Position numbers and translations under genes: made by a program. A stretch of DNA of 64,000 nucleotides. It comes from Bacillus badius NBRC 15713. Its GTDB lineage: Bacteria > Bacillota > Bacilli > Bacillales > Domibacillaceae. Under the pieces are notes generated by a model. The model was not told the DNA's origin, made no database searches, and saw only the letters and a program-made list of their open reading frames with translations. This document shows positions 50,511-58,980 of the stretch, in pieces; position 1 is the stretch's first letter, and each line of letters opens with the position of its first letter. The stretch lies in contig NZ_BCVF01000009.1 in the NCBI RefSeq assembly GCF_001591605.1, positions 1 to 64,000 on the forward strand, written 5' to 3'.

Positions 50511-51047
50511 TTGAAAAAGAATAATATAAATGACAACGATATCATTTTGGAGGACTTACAGCCTTCTCATGCTATCCATCTTTACGAAATGATGCAGGAT
50601 GACAGAATTTATACCTATATTCCAGAAAATGCCCCAGCAGCAGTAGAAACGTTGAAAGAGAAATATAAAATGTTTAGTAAGGGCTCTTTAAGAAAAGAAG
50701 AAGTCTGGCTAAATTATGCGATTTATTTGTCTAGCGAAAAATTATATATAGGGACACTTCAGGCTACTGTTCAGTTAGATAAAAGAATTATTTCGATAGC
50801 GTACATTTTAGACCCAAAAAAATGGGGAGCTGGCTATGCAAAAAAAGCTCTGTCCATCATGCTGCAAAATTCGAAGGAGCAATTTGGTCATTTTGATTAT
50901 TACGCTTACATTGATACTCGTAATGAACGCTCGATAAACCTTGTTAAAAGTTTGGGTTTCAAATGTGTTGAGTATATAGAAAATGCGGATTATTTTAAGG
51001 GGAGTTCAAGCAACGAGTTTGTTTATGCAAAAATAAGTAATAAATAA
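50511..51047 (+). CDS. GNAT family N-acetyltransferase
   Basis: A 178-residue acetyltransferase of the RimJ/RimL group. The pattern Ile-Ser-Ile-Ala-Tyr-Ile-Leu-Asp-Pro-Lys-Lys-Trp-Gly-Ala-Gly-Tyr-Ala (about 94-110) contains the acetyl-CoA loop, and Asp-Thr-Arg-Asn-Glu-Arg-Ser-Ile-Asn-Leu-Val-Lys-Ser-Leu-Gly-Phe is the conserved helix before the last strand. The acceptor is unknown. The TTG start at 50511 has only a weak ribosome site (AGAGAGGG). It appears intact in an otherwise decaying stretch. It is not close in sequence to the MocR-associated GNAT at 26.3 kb. Confidence 0.8.
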   Translation: MKKNNINDNDIILEDLQPSHAIHLYEMMQDDRIYTYIPENAPAAVETLKEKYKMFSKGSLRKEEVWLNYAIYLSSEKLYIGTLQATVQLDKRIISIAYILDPKKWGAGYAKKALSIMLQNSKEQFGHFDYYAYIDTRNERSINLVKSLGFKCVEYIENADYFKGSSSNEFVYAKISNK

Positions 51048-51560
51048 TATTTGCAAGGTGTCTATTCTATTATTGTACTCGTTAACTTATTTACTAGCAT
51101 TATTTTTCTCTATTTAAATCTGAAAAGTGCAGGGCTCTTCCGAAATGGATATGGGTGGGCACGGATTGCATGCTAGTATTGGGGAATACATGAAGTTTAT
51201 CCGGATGATCCTAAATGACGGTGCCGGTATTCTAAAAACAGAAACAGTCGCAAAAATATCCCAGAACGGGCTTGGAAATAAGAAGGGGGCGGCTGGGTAC
51301 ATCTGACCCTTCACTAACTAACGCTGGATGATTTATTAGCACAAGCGAAGAGAGAAATTTCACAGCACGAGATGAAGCACTAGGAGAAATCGTGCAGAGC
51401 TGCTTGGATATCATAAATACATTCTTGTCTTAACATGAGCGACCTGATTATAGATCAATGTCTTAGCACAAATTCGAGGATGTCCGCGGGTCACAGAAAA
51501 GCCAGGGAGAGCGATGAACTCTTGCCTTCTCCTGTCTTATATGATTCTTCGTACAAGAAA
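51048..51560. other. Decayed DNA with serine hydrolase fragment
   Basis: About 510 bases without an intact gene. It includes the hydrolase fragment at 51145-51306 and a further short frame (Arg-Asp-Glu-Ala-Leu-Gly-Glu-Ile-Val-Gln) ending near 51434, both relics. Confidence 0.4.
51145..51306 (+). pseudogene. Fragment of a serine hydrolase (class C beta-lactamase family)
   Basis: A 53-codon piece with [18 protein letters not shown] and Ile-Leu-Lys-Thr-Glu-Thr-Val matches the central region of beta-lactamase-family serine hydrolases. The catalytic Ser-x-x-Lys and the ends are absent, so the gene is dead. Confidence 0.6.
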
Positions 51561-51589
51561 AAAGAGAAGTGAGGAGCTCACTTCTCTTT
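51561..51589 (-). terminator. Terminator of the demethylase operon
   Basis: AAAGAGAAGTGAG (51561-51573) pairs perfectly with CTCACTTCTCTTT (51577-51589). On the minus strand TTTTTTC follows, 8-36 bases past the aldehyde dehydrogenase stop. Confidence 0.9.
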
Positions 51590-51596
51590 GCTGTGA

Positions 51597-53090
51597 TTAT
51601 TCGTTCGGAAACCAGCCTACTGGTTCAACTGCCAGGTTCACATTGATCTGCTTGATTTCCTGGAAGTCATCTAAACCGTAAGTTCCAAGGCTGCGGCCGA
51701 TCCCGCTTTGCTTATATCCGCCCCAAGGAGCTTCTACATAAGTAGGGTGATAGGAGTTCACCCAAGTGATTCCGGCGCGGACTTTCTTGATAACCCGCAT
51801 GGCTTTTGCCCCGTCACCGGAGAATACACCGCCGGCCAGGCCATATACTGTGTCATTTGCCAATTTGATGGCTTCTGCTTCATCTTTAAACTTTTGAATG
51901 GTCACGACTGGCCCGAAAATTTCTTCTTGAACGACCCGCATATCAGACGTAACATTTGTGAACACGGTCGGCTCAATGAAGAAGCCTTGATCTAAGCCAT
52001 TTTCTGTTAAACGGCGGCCGCCGCATGCCAGGGTAGCCCCTTCCTCTTTGCCGATTTCGATGTATTTTAAAATGGTGTTCATTTGATGCTCGCTGTTAAT
52101 GGCGCCCACTTGGGACGTTTCGTCCAGCCCCGGTCCCACTTTAATTTGTTTAGCCCGTTCCACATAGCGTTCTACGAACTTATCATAAATGCTTTCCTCC
52201 ACCAAAATGCGGCTTCCGGATGAGCATACTTGGCCGGCGCCGAAGAAGATGCCGAATAAAGCATAGTCTACCGCTGTTTCAAAGTCTGCGTCAGCGAAAA
52301 TAATGTTTGGAGACTTTCCGCCGAGTTCCAGGGAAACTTTCTTTAAGTTTCCTGCAGATGCCCGCATAATTTCACGCCCGACCTCTGTGCTTCCTGTGAA
52401 AGATACAAGGTCAACGTCCACGCTTTCCGCTATAGTCTGGCCAACGACGGAGCCTTTCCCCATGACAAGGTTGACAACTCCTTTTGGAACGCCGACTTCT
52501 TCAATGATTTCCACTAATTTCATGGCAGTAATTGGAGTAGCTTCCGCCGGCTTATACACGATAGTATTCCCTGCAGCCAGCGCCGGCGCAATTTTCCATA
52601 CGCTCATTAACAAGGGGAAATTCCAAGGAACAATAAGGCCCGCGACCCCGACCGGTTCTTTCACAACCATCGCCTGTACATCTTCAGGCACTTGGTATGT
52701 CTCGCCATCAGGAGTCATAATCAAACCGGCGTAATAACGGAAGCATGTAGCGGCATCGCTGATATCGAACTCGGCTTCCGCTTTCAACTTCCCGTTGTCC
52801 ATTACCTCTAATTTAACGAGTTCATCAAAGTTCTCTTCAATTTTATCCGCGATTTTATTCAGGTATTTAGCCCGCTCGTGGGTAGTTAAATCAGACCACA
52901 CGCCGCTTTCAAATGCAGCCTTCGCCACAGCGATCGCTTCTTCTGTTTCTTCCTTTGTTGCTCGTGGGGCTGTAGCGATAATTTCTTGGTTTGCAGGATT
53001 GATTACTTTATTTAGATCCGAGTTTTGAGAATCTCTCCACTCGCCGTTAATGTACATTTTTAATTCCATTGCCTGTGTTTGCACTGTCAT
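51597..53090 (-). CDS. Aldehyde dehydrogenase (betaine-aldehyde type)
   Basis: A 497-residue NAD(P)-dependent aldehyde dehydrogenase. The cofactor-binding part has Val-Pro-Trp-Asn-Phe-Pro near 154-159 and Phe-Thr-Gly-Ser-Thr-Glu-Val-Gly near 231-238; the catalytic Glu (Leu-Glu-Leu-Gly-Gly-Lys) is near 255 and the nucleophile Cys (Gly-Gln-Val-Cys-Ser-Ser) near 289. It resembles betaine-aldehyde and related broad-range enzymes. As last gene of the demethylase operon, 19 bases after the reductase, it probably oxidises the formaldehyde or other aldehyde released by N-demethylation. GAGGTGGATC lies before ATG 53090. A strong terminator follows. Confidence 0.93.
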   Translation of the reverse strand: MTVQTQAMELKMYINGEWRDSQNSDLNKVINPANQEIIATAPRATKEETEEAIAVAKAAFESGVWSDLTTHERAKYLNKIADKIEENFDELVKLEVMDNGKLKAEAEFDISDAATCFRYYAGLIMTPDGETYQVPEDVQAMVVKEPVGVAGLIVPWNFPLLMSVWKIAPALAAGNTIVYKPAEATPITAMKLVEIIEEVGVPKGVVNLVMGKGSVVGQTIAESVDVDLVSFTGSTEVGREIMRASAGNLKKVSLELGGKSPNIIFADADFETAVDYALFGIFFGAGQVCSSGSRILVEESIYDKFVERYVERAKQIKVGPGLDETSQVGAINSEHQMNTILKYIEIGKEEGATLACGGRRLTENGLDQGFFIEPTVFTNVTSDMRVVQEEIFGPVVTIQKFKDEAEAIKLANDTVYGLAGGVFSGDGAKAMRVIKKVRAGITWVNSYHPTYVEAPWGGYKQSGIGRSLGTYGLDDFQEIKQINVNLAVEPVGWFPNE

Positions 53091-53109
53091 ATTTGATCCA
53101 CCTCATAAG

Positions 53110-54072
53110 TTATAGTTTTAAAACCAATTTTTCTTCCTTGGCTCTTGAGCAGCATGTCAATATCATCTTCTTTTGTTCTCTTTCTTCATCGCTGAAAAAG
53201 ATATCCCGGTGATCGACTTCTCCTTCCACAACATCAACCTCGCACTGCCCGCATCCGCCGGCTTTGCATGAGTACGGAGCTTCGATGCCTGCATCCAGGA
53301 GTGCTTCCAGCAGTGTTTGTTCAGGGTTCACTTCGATTACTTTATTGTGGTTAATCACTTCTACTAAAAATGGATTGTTTTCTCCGGATGCAGCGGCGAA
53401 CAATTCAAAATGGATGGATTTTTCCGGGTATCCATAGGATAGGGCGGCCTCTTTATATTCAGAAACCATAGCAACCGGGCCGCAGAAGTACACGTGGCTG
53501 CCGATTCTCTGATTCTTCATCGTTTCGGGTGTCATGCGCTGCGGCTCATCGCTTCTTGAAAAGTAGAAAGTGCATTTGCCCGGATATTTTTCATGTAAGT
53601 AATCATGATAAGCACATGCTTCCTTTGTTCGTGCCGCATAATGAAGCTCAAATGTTTTCCCTTGGGCTTCGAGTTCCTCCATCATTGTCAGGAATGGCGT
53701 AATGCCGATCCCGGCCGCATAAAACACGTGGTGTTTAGCATGAAATCCTAGCGTAAAATGATTTTTCGGGAAACTGCTTATCACCTTGTCGCCGACTTTT
53801 ATATGGTCATGCCAATAAGCAGATCCTCCCCTTGAATGTGGGTCCCGGTTGATCGATATAGCATAATGCGTGCGGTCAGTTGGATGGCTGACGAGCGAGT
53901 ACTCCCGTTCGAGGATGTTATCTCCCAGGTCGACATAGGTGGTAATATGCGCGCCGCCTGTAAATGCCGGCAATAATTTCTGATCTGAAGGGTACAGATA
54001 AAAGCGTTTAACACTTTCAGTTATTTGCTCGATCTTTCCTACGTACATTTCTATGTTTCCGATGACTCTCAT
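53110..54072 (-). CDS. PDR/VanB-type oxidoreductase with 2Fe-2S ferredoxin domain
   Basis: A 320-residue electron-transfer protein of phthalate dioxygenase reductase type. An N-terminal flavin-binding barrel (about 1-100; Arg-Glu-Tyr-Ser-Leu-Val) and an NAD(P)-binding domain (Ala-Gly-Ile-Gly-Ile-Thr-Pro-Phe near 117) are followed by a C-terminal plant-type ferredoxin with cluster ligands Cys-x4-Cys-x2-Cys (Cys-Lys-Ala-Gly-Gly-Cys-Gly-Gln-Cys) and the last Cys near 307. It passes electrons from NAD(P)H to the heme demethylase. The equivalent subunit occurs in known dimethylamine monooxygenase and HODM systems. The start 54072 has GAGGTGAAGG upstream. It lies 42 bases after the DmmA-like gene. 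Confidence 0.93.
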   Translation of the reverse strand: MRVIGNIEMYVGKIEQITESVKRFYLYPSDQKLLPAFTGGAHITTYVDLGDNILEREYSLVSHPTDRTHYAISINRDPHSRGGSAYWHDHIKVGDKVISSFPKNHFTLGFHAKHHVFYAAGIGITPFLTMMEELEAQGKTFELHYAARTKEACAYHDYLHEKYPGKCTFYFSRSDEPQRMTPETMKNQRIGSHVYFCGPVAMVSEYKEAALSYGYPEKSIHFELFAAASGENNPFLVEVINHNKVIEVNPEQTLLEALLDAGIEAPYSCKAGGCGQCEVDVVEGEVDHRDIFFSDEEREQKKMILTCCSRAKEEKLVLKL

Positions 54073-54114
54073 AACCTTCACCTCGGTCCTTTCTTCATTG
54101 TGAGTACTATCCAG

Positions 54115-54612
54115 TTAATTAGGGATAAATGGGTATCCTATATAGCCTTTGCGAACTTTAGAGAAAAACGGGCCAACTTCCATGTAAGCATCGCAGCGGG
54201 CGCACTGGACTTCATCGCCGTCGCTGATTTCACTGGTGTGATAGCATTTCATGCAGTAAATGTAGCGCCTCTTAGGGCCATATATAACGGTCTGGATTTC
54301 ATCTTCTGTAAATCCTGCTTCGGTGGCTTCGGCAAAAACAGTGGCCGCGTGATCCCAGTTTGAAGCGATGTACAGGTGAGTGCCCATCTTCTGGCTGTAG
54401 AGCAGGGTGCGCAGGTCTTGAAGCTTGATAGCATCTTCAATTTCAAATGGCTCATAGTTCAGTTCTTCTTGTGAGTGTGCGGTTAAAGCTTGTTTCACAT
54501 CGCCGGCGGCTTTTTGATCGTAAATAATGAGGTGCTTTTTTCTTTTATCATTAAAGGAAAGCTTTTCTTTAATTGTTTCCGATTGGTCATACAACACTGG
54601 GCTATTATACAA
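54115..54612 (-). CDS. DmmA-like subunit with zinc-ribbon
   Basis: A 165-residue protein recognised as the DmmA-type subunit of dimethylamine monooxygenase/HODM. The N-terminal two thirds (about 1-110) are alpha/beta without known motif. The C-terminal part has two Cys-x-x-Cys pairs (Cys-Met-Lys-Cys near 125-128 and Cys-Ala-Arg-Cys near 143-146), a probable metal-binding ribbon, followed by Met-Glu-Val-Gly-Pro-Phe-Phe-Ser. It probably links reductase and heme subunit. TTG 54612 follows GGGAGAAGC. It lies 27 bases after the alpha subunit. Naming rests on pattern and operon context. Confidence 0.75.
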   Translation of the reverse strand: MYNSPVLYDQSETIKEKLSFNDKRKKHLIIYDQKAAGDVKQALTAHSQEELNYEPFEIEDAIKLQDLRTLLYSQKMGTHLYIASNWDHAATVFAEATEAGFTEDEIQTVIYGPKRRYIYCMKCYHTSEISDGDEVQCARCDAYMEVGPFFSKVRKGYIGYPFIPN

Positions 54613-54639
54613 AGTGCTTCTCCCTTTCTACTTGGTTTT

Positions 54640-55614
54640 TTACTTCACTTTCATACTGTTCATCAAGTTTTCAAGATACTCTACAGACTGAGGCAGGAAA
54701 GGCGCCATCCCTTTGTACTCCGCCATATAATCTGGAATATCCGCGAGGTTGAAATAAGTGGTCTCCAGCCATTCCGGTCTCAGCACCAAGTCTTCTAATG
54801 GGAGAAATTGTGTGTCTAAGACAAATAAAATGGCATTGCTTCGCGGCATACGGATGAACCATTGCTCTTCTACCCGAAGATGAACCAGCTTTCCGGCATT
54901 TTCCGCTGTTACTTTATCTCTTTCAGGTCCCCAGATATCCATCGTTTCATAATTGACATCCCAGCGGTCTGCCATGAGGTTCCAGTTTACCCGCGTTCTT
55001 GGCGCACCCGGCTCAATGGTCAGCAGGAACTTTCTGATTCTGTCAGTGAGTTCCACACCGTCCCGGCTGACAAACGGCACCGGCCCGTGTATTTCATTAA
55101 AGGACATGCCAAGATTCCAGTTTGGCGAGAACAACGCCGCAAAGGATTCCTGGGCGACTTCTAAGTAGAAGTTGTCGTCTCGGTTGACCATTAACATAAA
55201 GTCATTATGGAAATGACGGCCAATCATATCATAAGGCTCCAGTGAAAGGCTGGATTCATCGCCGAAAATGAAGGTTTCGGTTTCTCCAAGGATATGATTC
55301 GTGAATGTCCATTGATCGCCGTCTTTTTCCACGCTGAAATGCTCAGGATATTTGTTTATGGACAGATCGATTAACAGCTCCACAAACTCCCATTGCATTT
55401 CCATTGTGTGCGGGAAGGACTGGTAGCGGACTTCCGGCTGTTCTTCCAGCATCTCCCGCTTCCGTTTGATTTGCACTTTGTACTCAGGCGTGATTTTCAT
55501 AAAGTTTACTTTGTCTTCACTCAAAGCCACTAAGTCATTGGAATAACGGTAGGTCTTATTTTTAAAATTCGTAAATGGAAATGTAAACAGATCAAGATTA
55601 GTTGATTTAAACAT
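54640..55614 (-). CDS. Heme-dependent oxidative N-demethylase alpha subunit (DUF3445)
   Basis: A 324-residue protein of the DUF3445/HODM alpha family: PAS-fold proteins that bind heme and oxygen and remove an N-methyl group as formaldehyde. Recognisable stretches are the N-terminal Tyr-Lys-Val-Gln-Ile-Lys-Arg-Lys-Arg-Glu-Met-Leu region, Gly-Asp-Glu-Ser-Ser-Leu-Ser-Leu-Glu-Pro-Tyr-Asp near 128-139, Ile-His-Gly-Pro-Val-Pro near 182-187, Pro-Arg-Thr-Arg-Val-Asn-Trp near 218-224 and Arg-Val-Glu-Glu-Gln-Trp-Phe-Ile-Arg-Met-Pro. Its substrate is an N-methylated amine, not fixed by sequence. It follows hemA by 39 bases behind AAAAAGGAGAG. HemA beside it fits a demand for heme. Confidence 0.88.
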   Translation of the reverse strand: MFKSTNLDLFTFPFTNFKNKTYRYSNDLVALSEDKVNFMKITPEYKVQIKRKREMLEEQPEVRYQSFPHTMEMQWEFVELLIDLSINKYPEHFSVEKDGDQWTFTNHILGETETFIFGDESSLSLEPYDMIGRHFHNDFMLMVNRDDNFYLEVAQESFAALFSPNWNLGMSFNEIHGPVPFVSRDGVELTDRIRKFLLTIEPGAPRTRVNWNLMADRWDVNYETMDIWGPERDKVTAENAGKLVHLRVEEQWFIRMPRSNAILFVLDTQFLPLEDLVLRPEWLETTYFNLADIPDYMAEYKGMAPFLPQSVEYLENLMNSMKVK

Positions 55615-55653
55615 CTGATTCTCTCCTTTTTAAGTAAAAGTAACTTGTTGCTA

Positions 55654-56997
55654 TTAGCTTCCTGTATCTTTTAACAGGTGATGCGGAAATGCCTGTTCTG
55701 CCTCAAAGTCAAGCTTCAGCTCGCTTTTCAGTTCGAATATTCTGGAAATTAATTTCAGATATTCCACCTTTTTTTCAGGAGTCTCTTCCTGCGAAGCAAT
55801 CTCTTTCAGCATAAGAATCGGCTGGCGGATGAGTTGATTGGAAATCATTTCTGTGTATTTCAAAATAACCTGCTTTTCTTTTTCAGAGAGGCCGGGGGAT
55901 TTATTTTGAATGTGCTTTATTGCCTCCGCCTTGATACCAGAAGCTTTTTCTTGCAGTTCTTGGATAAGGGGCGTAACAGGCAATGTTTTTCTCCACGCAT
56001 GAAATTCATTTACTTCATTTGCTATTAGCTGCTTGATCTTATTTGCCTCTCTTAACCGTTGCTGCCGGTTGGAAGCAATGATGTCATTTAAATGATCCAG
56101 GTCATATAAATGAACATTGTCCAGTTCGCCAATTTTGGGATCTATGTTTCTTGGAACCCCGAGATCAATGAAAGTAAGAGGACGTTCTTTTCTTTTTCCT
56201 GCAAGGTTGATTACATCTGCTTTGTTCAGCAGATAATCCGCTTTATCGATAGAGCAAATGACTACATCAACTTGCTCCAGCAGCTGCAAGCACTGATCCA
56301 AAGGGGCAGCGTTCCCATTATGGACAGCGGCTAATTCTTCCGCTTTATTTAATGTGCGGTTTGTAAAAAACAGCTGGCTGCATCCTGCTTCCTTTAAGTG
56401 CCTGGCAGCTAACTTGTTCATCGTTCCTGCGCCAATGAGCAGGGCTTTTTTCCGCTCTAATGGAGGAGTTTTCTGCTTCAGCATTTGAATCGCTGCATAG
56501 CTGATGGAAACCGCTTGCTTTCCTACGGCTGTTTGCGTATGCGCTCTTTTTCCAATCGTTATCGCCTGCTGAAAAAGACGGTTGAACAGCCGGCCGGTGT
56601 GACCGCTCTCTTGGCTGTCGAAAAATGCCCGTTTAACCTGCCCGAGGATTTGCGCTTCCCCTATAACTAAGGAGTCTAGACCGCAAATGACGCTAAATAA
56701 ATGAGCAACAGCCTCATCATTGGCTTTCACATAAACTGCTTTTTCGGCTGTGTGATAGTGTTTGGTCACTTTTTTCAGCAGCTTTTCTTTTACTAGCTTT
56801 GCTGCCAAACAAAGATTGTCTGCAGCTGCATAAATCTCTGTCCGGTTACATGTACTGAGAACCAAGCATTCTTTAATGACGGGATTAGAGATTAATTGAA
56901 GTTCCATCTCCTTCTTTTCGCGCATGTCAAAGTGCGTCTGTTCCCTGATGGTCAGGGGAGCCCGCTCATGATTTAACCCAATTGCCAAGATAGTCAA
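55654..56997 (-). CDS. hemA: Glutamyl-tRNA reductase (HemA), operon copy
   Basis: A 447-residue GluTR, catalysing reduction of glutamyl-tRNA to glutamate-1-semialdehyde, the first step of heme synthesis. The catalytic Cys is at exactly 50 (Leu-Ser-Thr-Cys-Asn-Arg-Thr-Glu-Ile-Tyr); Gly-Leu-Asp-Ser-Leu-Val-Ile-Gly-Glu-Ala-Gln-Ile and the NADPH-binding Ile-Gly-Ala-Gly-Thr-Met are present. I chose the TTG at 56997 because GGAAGGAGGGATAC lies 4 bases before it; a longer frame to 57066 overlaps the sigma-54 promoter. No other heme genes adjoin, so this is probably a second hemA dedicated to the heme demethylase made downstream. Confidence 0.93.
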   Translation of the reverse strand: MTILAIGLNHERAPLTIREQTHFDMREKKEMELQLISNPVIKECLVLSTCNRTEIYAAADNLCLAAKLVKEKLLKKVTKHYHTAEKAVYVKANDEAVAHLFSVICGLDSLVIGEAQILGQVKRAFFDSQESGHTGRLFNRLFQQAITIGKRAHTQTAVGKQAVSISYAAIQMLKQKTPPLERKKALLIGAGTMNKLAARHLKEAGCSQLFFTNRTLNKAEELAAVHNGNAAPLDQCLQLLEQVDVVICSIDKADYLLNKADVINLAGKRKERPLTFIDLGVPRNIDPKIGELDNVHLYDLDHLNDIIASNRQQRLREANKIKQLIANEVNEFHAWRKTLPVTPLIQELQEKASGIKAEAIKHIQNKSPGLSEKEKQVILKYTEMISNQLIRQPILMLKEIASQEETPEKKVEYLKLISRIFELKSELKLDFEAEQAFPHHLLKDTGS

Positions 56998-57048
56998 AGT
57001 ATCCCTCCTTCCAATAATTTTTGTGAAATCGTTTTCTTGATTCAGTAG

Positions 57049-57066
57049 TTGCAATATCCGTGCCAA
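57049..57066 (-). promoter_or_regulatory. Consensus sigma-54 promoter of the hemA-demethylase operon
   Basis: The minus strand reads TTGGCACGGATATTGCAA, a full -24/-12 match (GG and GC with 10-base spacing). Transcription would start near 57040, about 43 bases before the hemA TTG. Confidence 0.88.
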
Positions 57067-57128
57067 GCGTTATTTTCGAAGAATGCCAGGCTGCATCAGG
57101 ATAAGTGAGCTTTGCATTCGCCTGGATG

Positions 57129-57156
57129 ATTTCAATTTGGAAATTTTATTTCAAAA
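57129..57156. promoter_or_regulatory. Candidate activator site upstream of the hemA promoter
   Basis: ATTTCAATTT starts at 57129 and ATTTCAAAA at 57148, 19 bases apart, about 70-90 bases upstream of the sigma-54 promoter and overlapping the upstream permease end. The same spaced pair occurs inverted at 58981-59006. Confidence 0.45.
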
Positions 57157-57170
57157 GTAAATTTTCCGGA

Positions 57171-58595
57171 TTAAACAGCGTCGTTGCTTTTGGACGGCAA
57201 AGAAGTGCTGGTCACGCTTAGATCGGCATCATACGAAAAGATGTACTTGGCTGAAACGTAATAGCATATCCCTGCCGCAAAGTATGCCGGAATCCCAGCG
57301 GACATATAGTAGAACAAGCTGCTCGACGTATCAGCTACCGGATTGTACAAGCTCCAATACACCACCGTGCCAATGATAAAGCTTACAATGGCGGATGGGT
57401 TCACTCCTCGCCAGTAATAATAGCTTCCGTTTGTATCGTAAAGATCCCGGATGGAAATCTTCTGTTTTTTTACGAAGAAAAAGTCAGCAATGACGATTCC
57501 TCCAAATATCGCCATGATATAGGAAATCACAGTGATGAAAGATCCGAACGCATCGTAAAAAGAAGCGCTTAACAATAACAGGACAGTCGGTATCGCCGTT
57601 GCCATGGCCGCCGTCCAGGATTTCTTTGGAAACACGGTTTTAAAGCTGATTGCTTGTGAATACATCAGGAAGGTTCCTGCCGTGATATTTCCAAGGGTAA
57701 GCAGCAAAAGGCCGATAATGCCAATCCATGTGCCGCCGATCGCGAACATCCAATCAGTTGGATCTAAGGAGGCCACTACTAGTGCCGCCAGGGCTCCCAA
57801 TATTACAGCGACATTCACGATAATCCCGTAGCTGAAGAATCCGGCTTTAAACGCGGACTTTTCACTCTTGGCCAGCCTGCTGTATTGGCCGAGATAAGGA
57901 AGCCAGGAGAACCCAAGCCCGATATTGATTTCTAACGCTGTAATAAGTGAGCGGGAATGCTCATCATAAGGTTCAGGCGGCGATAAAGAGAATATTTTAT
58001 CCAGTCCTTGCCCGAGCATTAAAAGGGCGATGAGACCTAAAGTCATCAATAAAATCGCTGGAACGCCTATTAAATTGAATTTGCGCATGACTAGCGGTCC
58101 TTGAAAAGTGATCAAAAAGACAATGGCAAAGATGATGATGGCAAAGAAAGGCGCTCCGGTTGTCCTAGTTGTGAAAAATTCCGGCAGGCCCGCCACAGAA
58201 GCAATCTTGACCAATGCTTGTCCCGCCATAAAGAAGGCAATGGACATGTAGCCGATCGTAAGGAACATGAAGATAAAATAAAAGATATTTGAGCCTAAGT
58301 AACCCAGCGCACTGCGGAAACCGATGAAAGTATCCACGCCGTACCTGGAAAAAAGAAGAATGATCGGCGCAATTAACAGGAAAGGCAAGGCATTTCCAAA
58401 CAAAATGGACGCGATGGCTTCTTGCGCGCTGAGCATCATCCCCGTATATCCGCCTACAAGTATGCAGATACAAGAAATGCCGATTCCCACTTGAATGAGA
58501 ACCAAATCCCAAAAGCCAAACACGCGGTCACTTTTTTGTGCAGGCAGAAAGCCAAAGGCTACATCTTTTGAAATAGCGGAATTGTTTTTACTCAT
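57171..58595 (-). CDS. NCS1 family permease
   Basis: A 474-residue membrane protein with about twelve segments, of the NCS1 (nucleobase/hydantoin/thiamine) cation symporter family. Visible are Gly-Phe-Trp-Asp-Leu-Val-Leu-Ile-Gln-Val-Gly-Ile-Gly near 26-38 and the central Ile-Gly-Leu-Gly-Phe-Ser-Trp-Leu-Pro-Tyr region near 230. Substrate cannot be fixed; operon context points to a small N-methylated or heterocyclic amine. ATG 58595 has CGGAGG 8 bases upstream. It lies 67 bases after the small membrane protein gene and is probably driven by the sigma-54 promoter before that gene; hemA behind it has its own. Confidence 0.88.
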   Translation of the reverse strand: MSKNNSAISKDVAFGFLPAQKSDRVFGFWDLVLIQVGIGISCICILVGGYTGMMLSAQEAIASILFGNALPFLLIAPIILLFSRYGVDTFIGFRSALGYLGSNIFYFIFMFLTIGYMSIAFFMAGQALVKIASVAGLPEFFTTRTTGAPFFAIIIFAIVFLITFQGPLVMRKFNLIGVPAILLMTLGLIALLMLGQGLDKIFSLSPPEPYDEHSRSLITALEINIGLGFSWLPYLGQYSRLAKSEKSAFKAGFFSYGIIVNVAVILGALAALVVASLDPTDWMFAIGGTWIGIIGLLLLTLGNITAGTFLMYSQAISFKTVFPKKSWTAAMATAIPTVLLLLSASFYDAFGSFITVISYIMAIFGGIVIADFFFVKKQKISIRDLYDTNGSYYYWRGVNPSAIVSFIIGTVVYWSLYNPVADTSSSLFYYMSAGIPAYFAAGICYYVSAKYIFSYDADLSVTSTSLPSKSNDAV

Positions 58596-58662
58596 TTTAA
58601 CCTCCGGGTATTTTTATTTAGCAGGTGACGGGCATTTCACCTGGCTATAGAGCATTAAGGCT

Positions 58663-58863
58663 TTAGAAAATAACAAACAGCAAGAATACTGAAATTGCCC
58701 CGATTATCGCCAATTCGGGAATGGTATGGCTGATTCTCATTTTGTCAGCATTGGCTTCTTCTTGCTCGTAGCTTTGAATCCGGTCATGCAGGTCGGTATA
58801 CAAACTCTTTACAAATGTATCTGCAGATGCCATATTTTTTTCAATCATGCTTTCTTTTTTCAA
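58663..58863 (-). CDS. Single-pass small membrane protein paired with the NCS1 permease
   Basis: A 66-residue protein: charged, helical N-terminal two thirds (Lys, Glu, Asp-rich), then one hydrophobic helix (about 49-66) at the very C-terminus without tail. The TTG at 58863 has GAGGGGGAAG 7 bases upstream, and a consensus sigma-54 promoter lies 50 bases further. It directly precedes the permease in the same transcript. Small tail-anchored proteins next to transporters can be accessory subunits; that is inference, no family being recognised. Confidence 0.7.
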   Translation of the reverse strand: MKKESMIEKNMASADTFVKSLYTDLHDRIQSYEQEEANADKMRISHTIPELAIIGAISVFLLFVIF

Positions 58864-58914
58864 CAGAACTTCCCCCTCTTTACAATGATTAGAATATTGA
58901 GATTTATTTTAATA

Positions 58915-58932
58915 TTGCAACTTCCGTGCCGT
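58915..58932 (-). promoter_or_regulatory. Consensus sigma-54 promoter of the permease operon
   Basis: The minus strand reads ACGGCACGGAAGTTGCAA, differing from the hemA promoter at few positions and keeping GG/GC with 10-base spacing. Transcription would begin near 58906. Confidence 0.85.
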
Positions 58933-58980
58933 CTGAAAACCCTTACAAAACAGCTTTCTACAAAAAACGCATTTCCATTT

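Noticed and set aside
55654-57066. HemA starting at 57066
   Set aside because: The extra 23 residues overlap the sigma-54 promoter and its transcription start; TTG 56997 has an excellent ribosome site and puts the catalytic Cys at 50.
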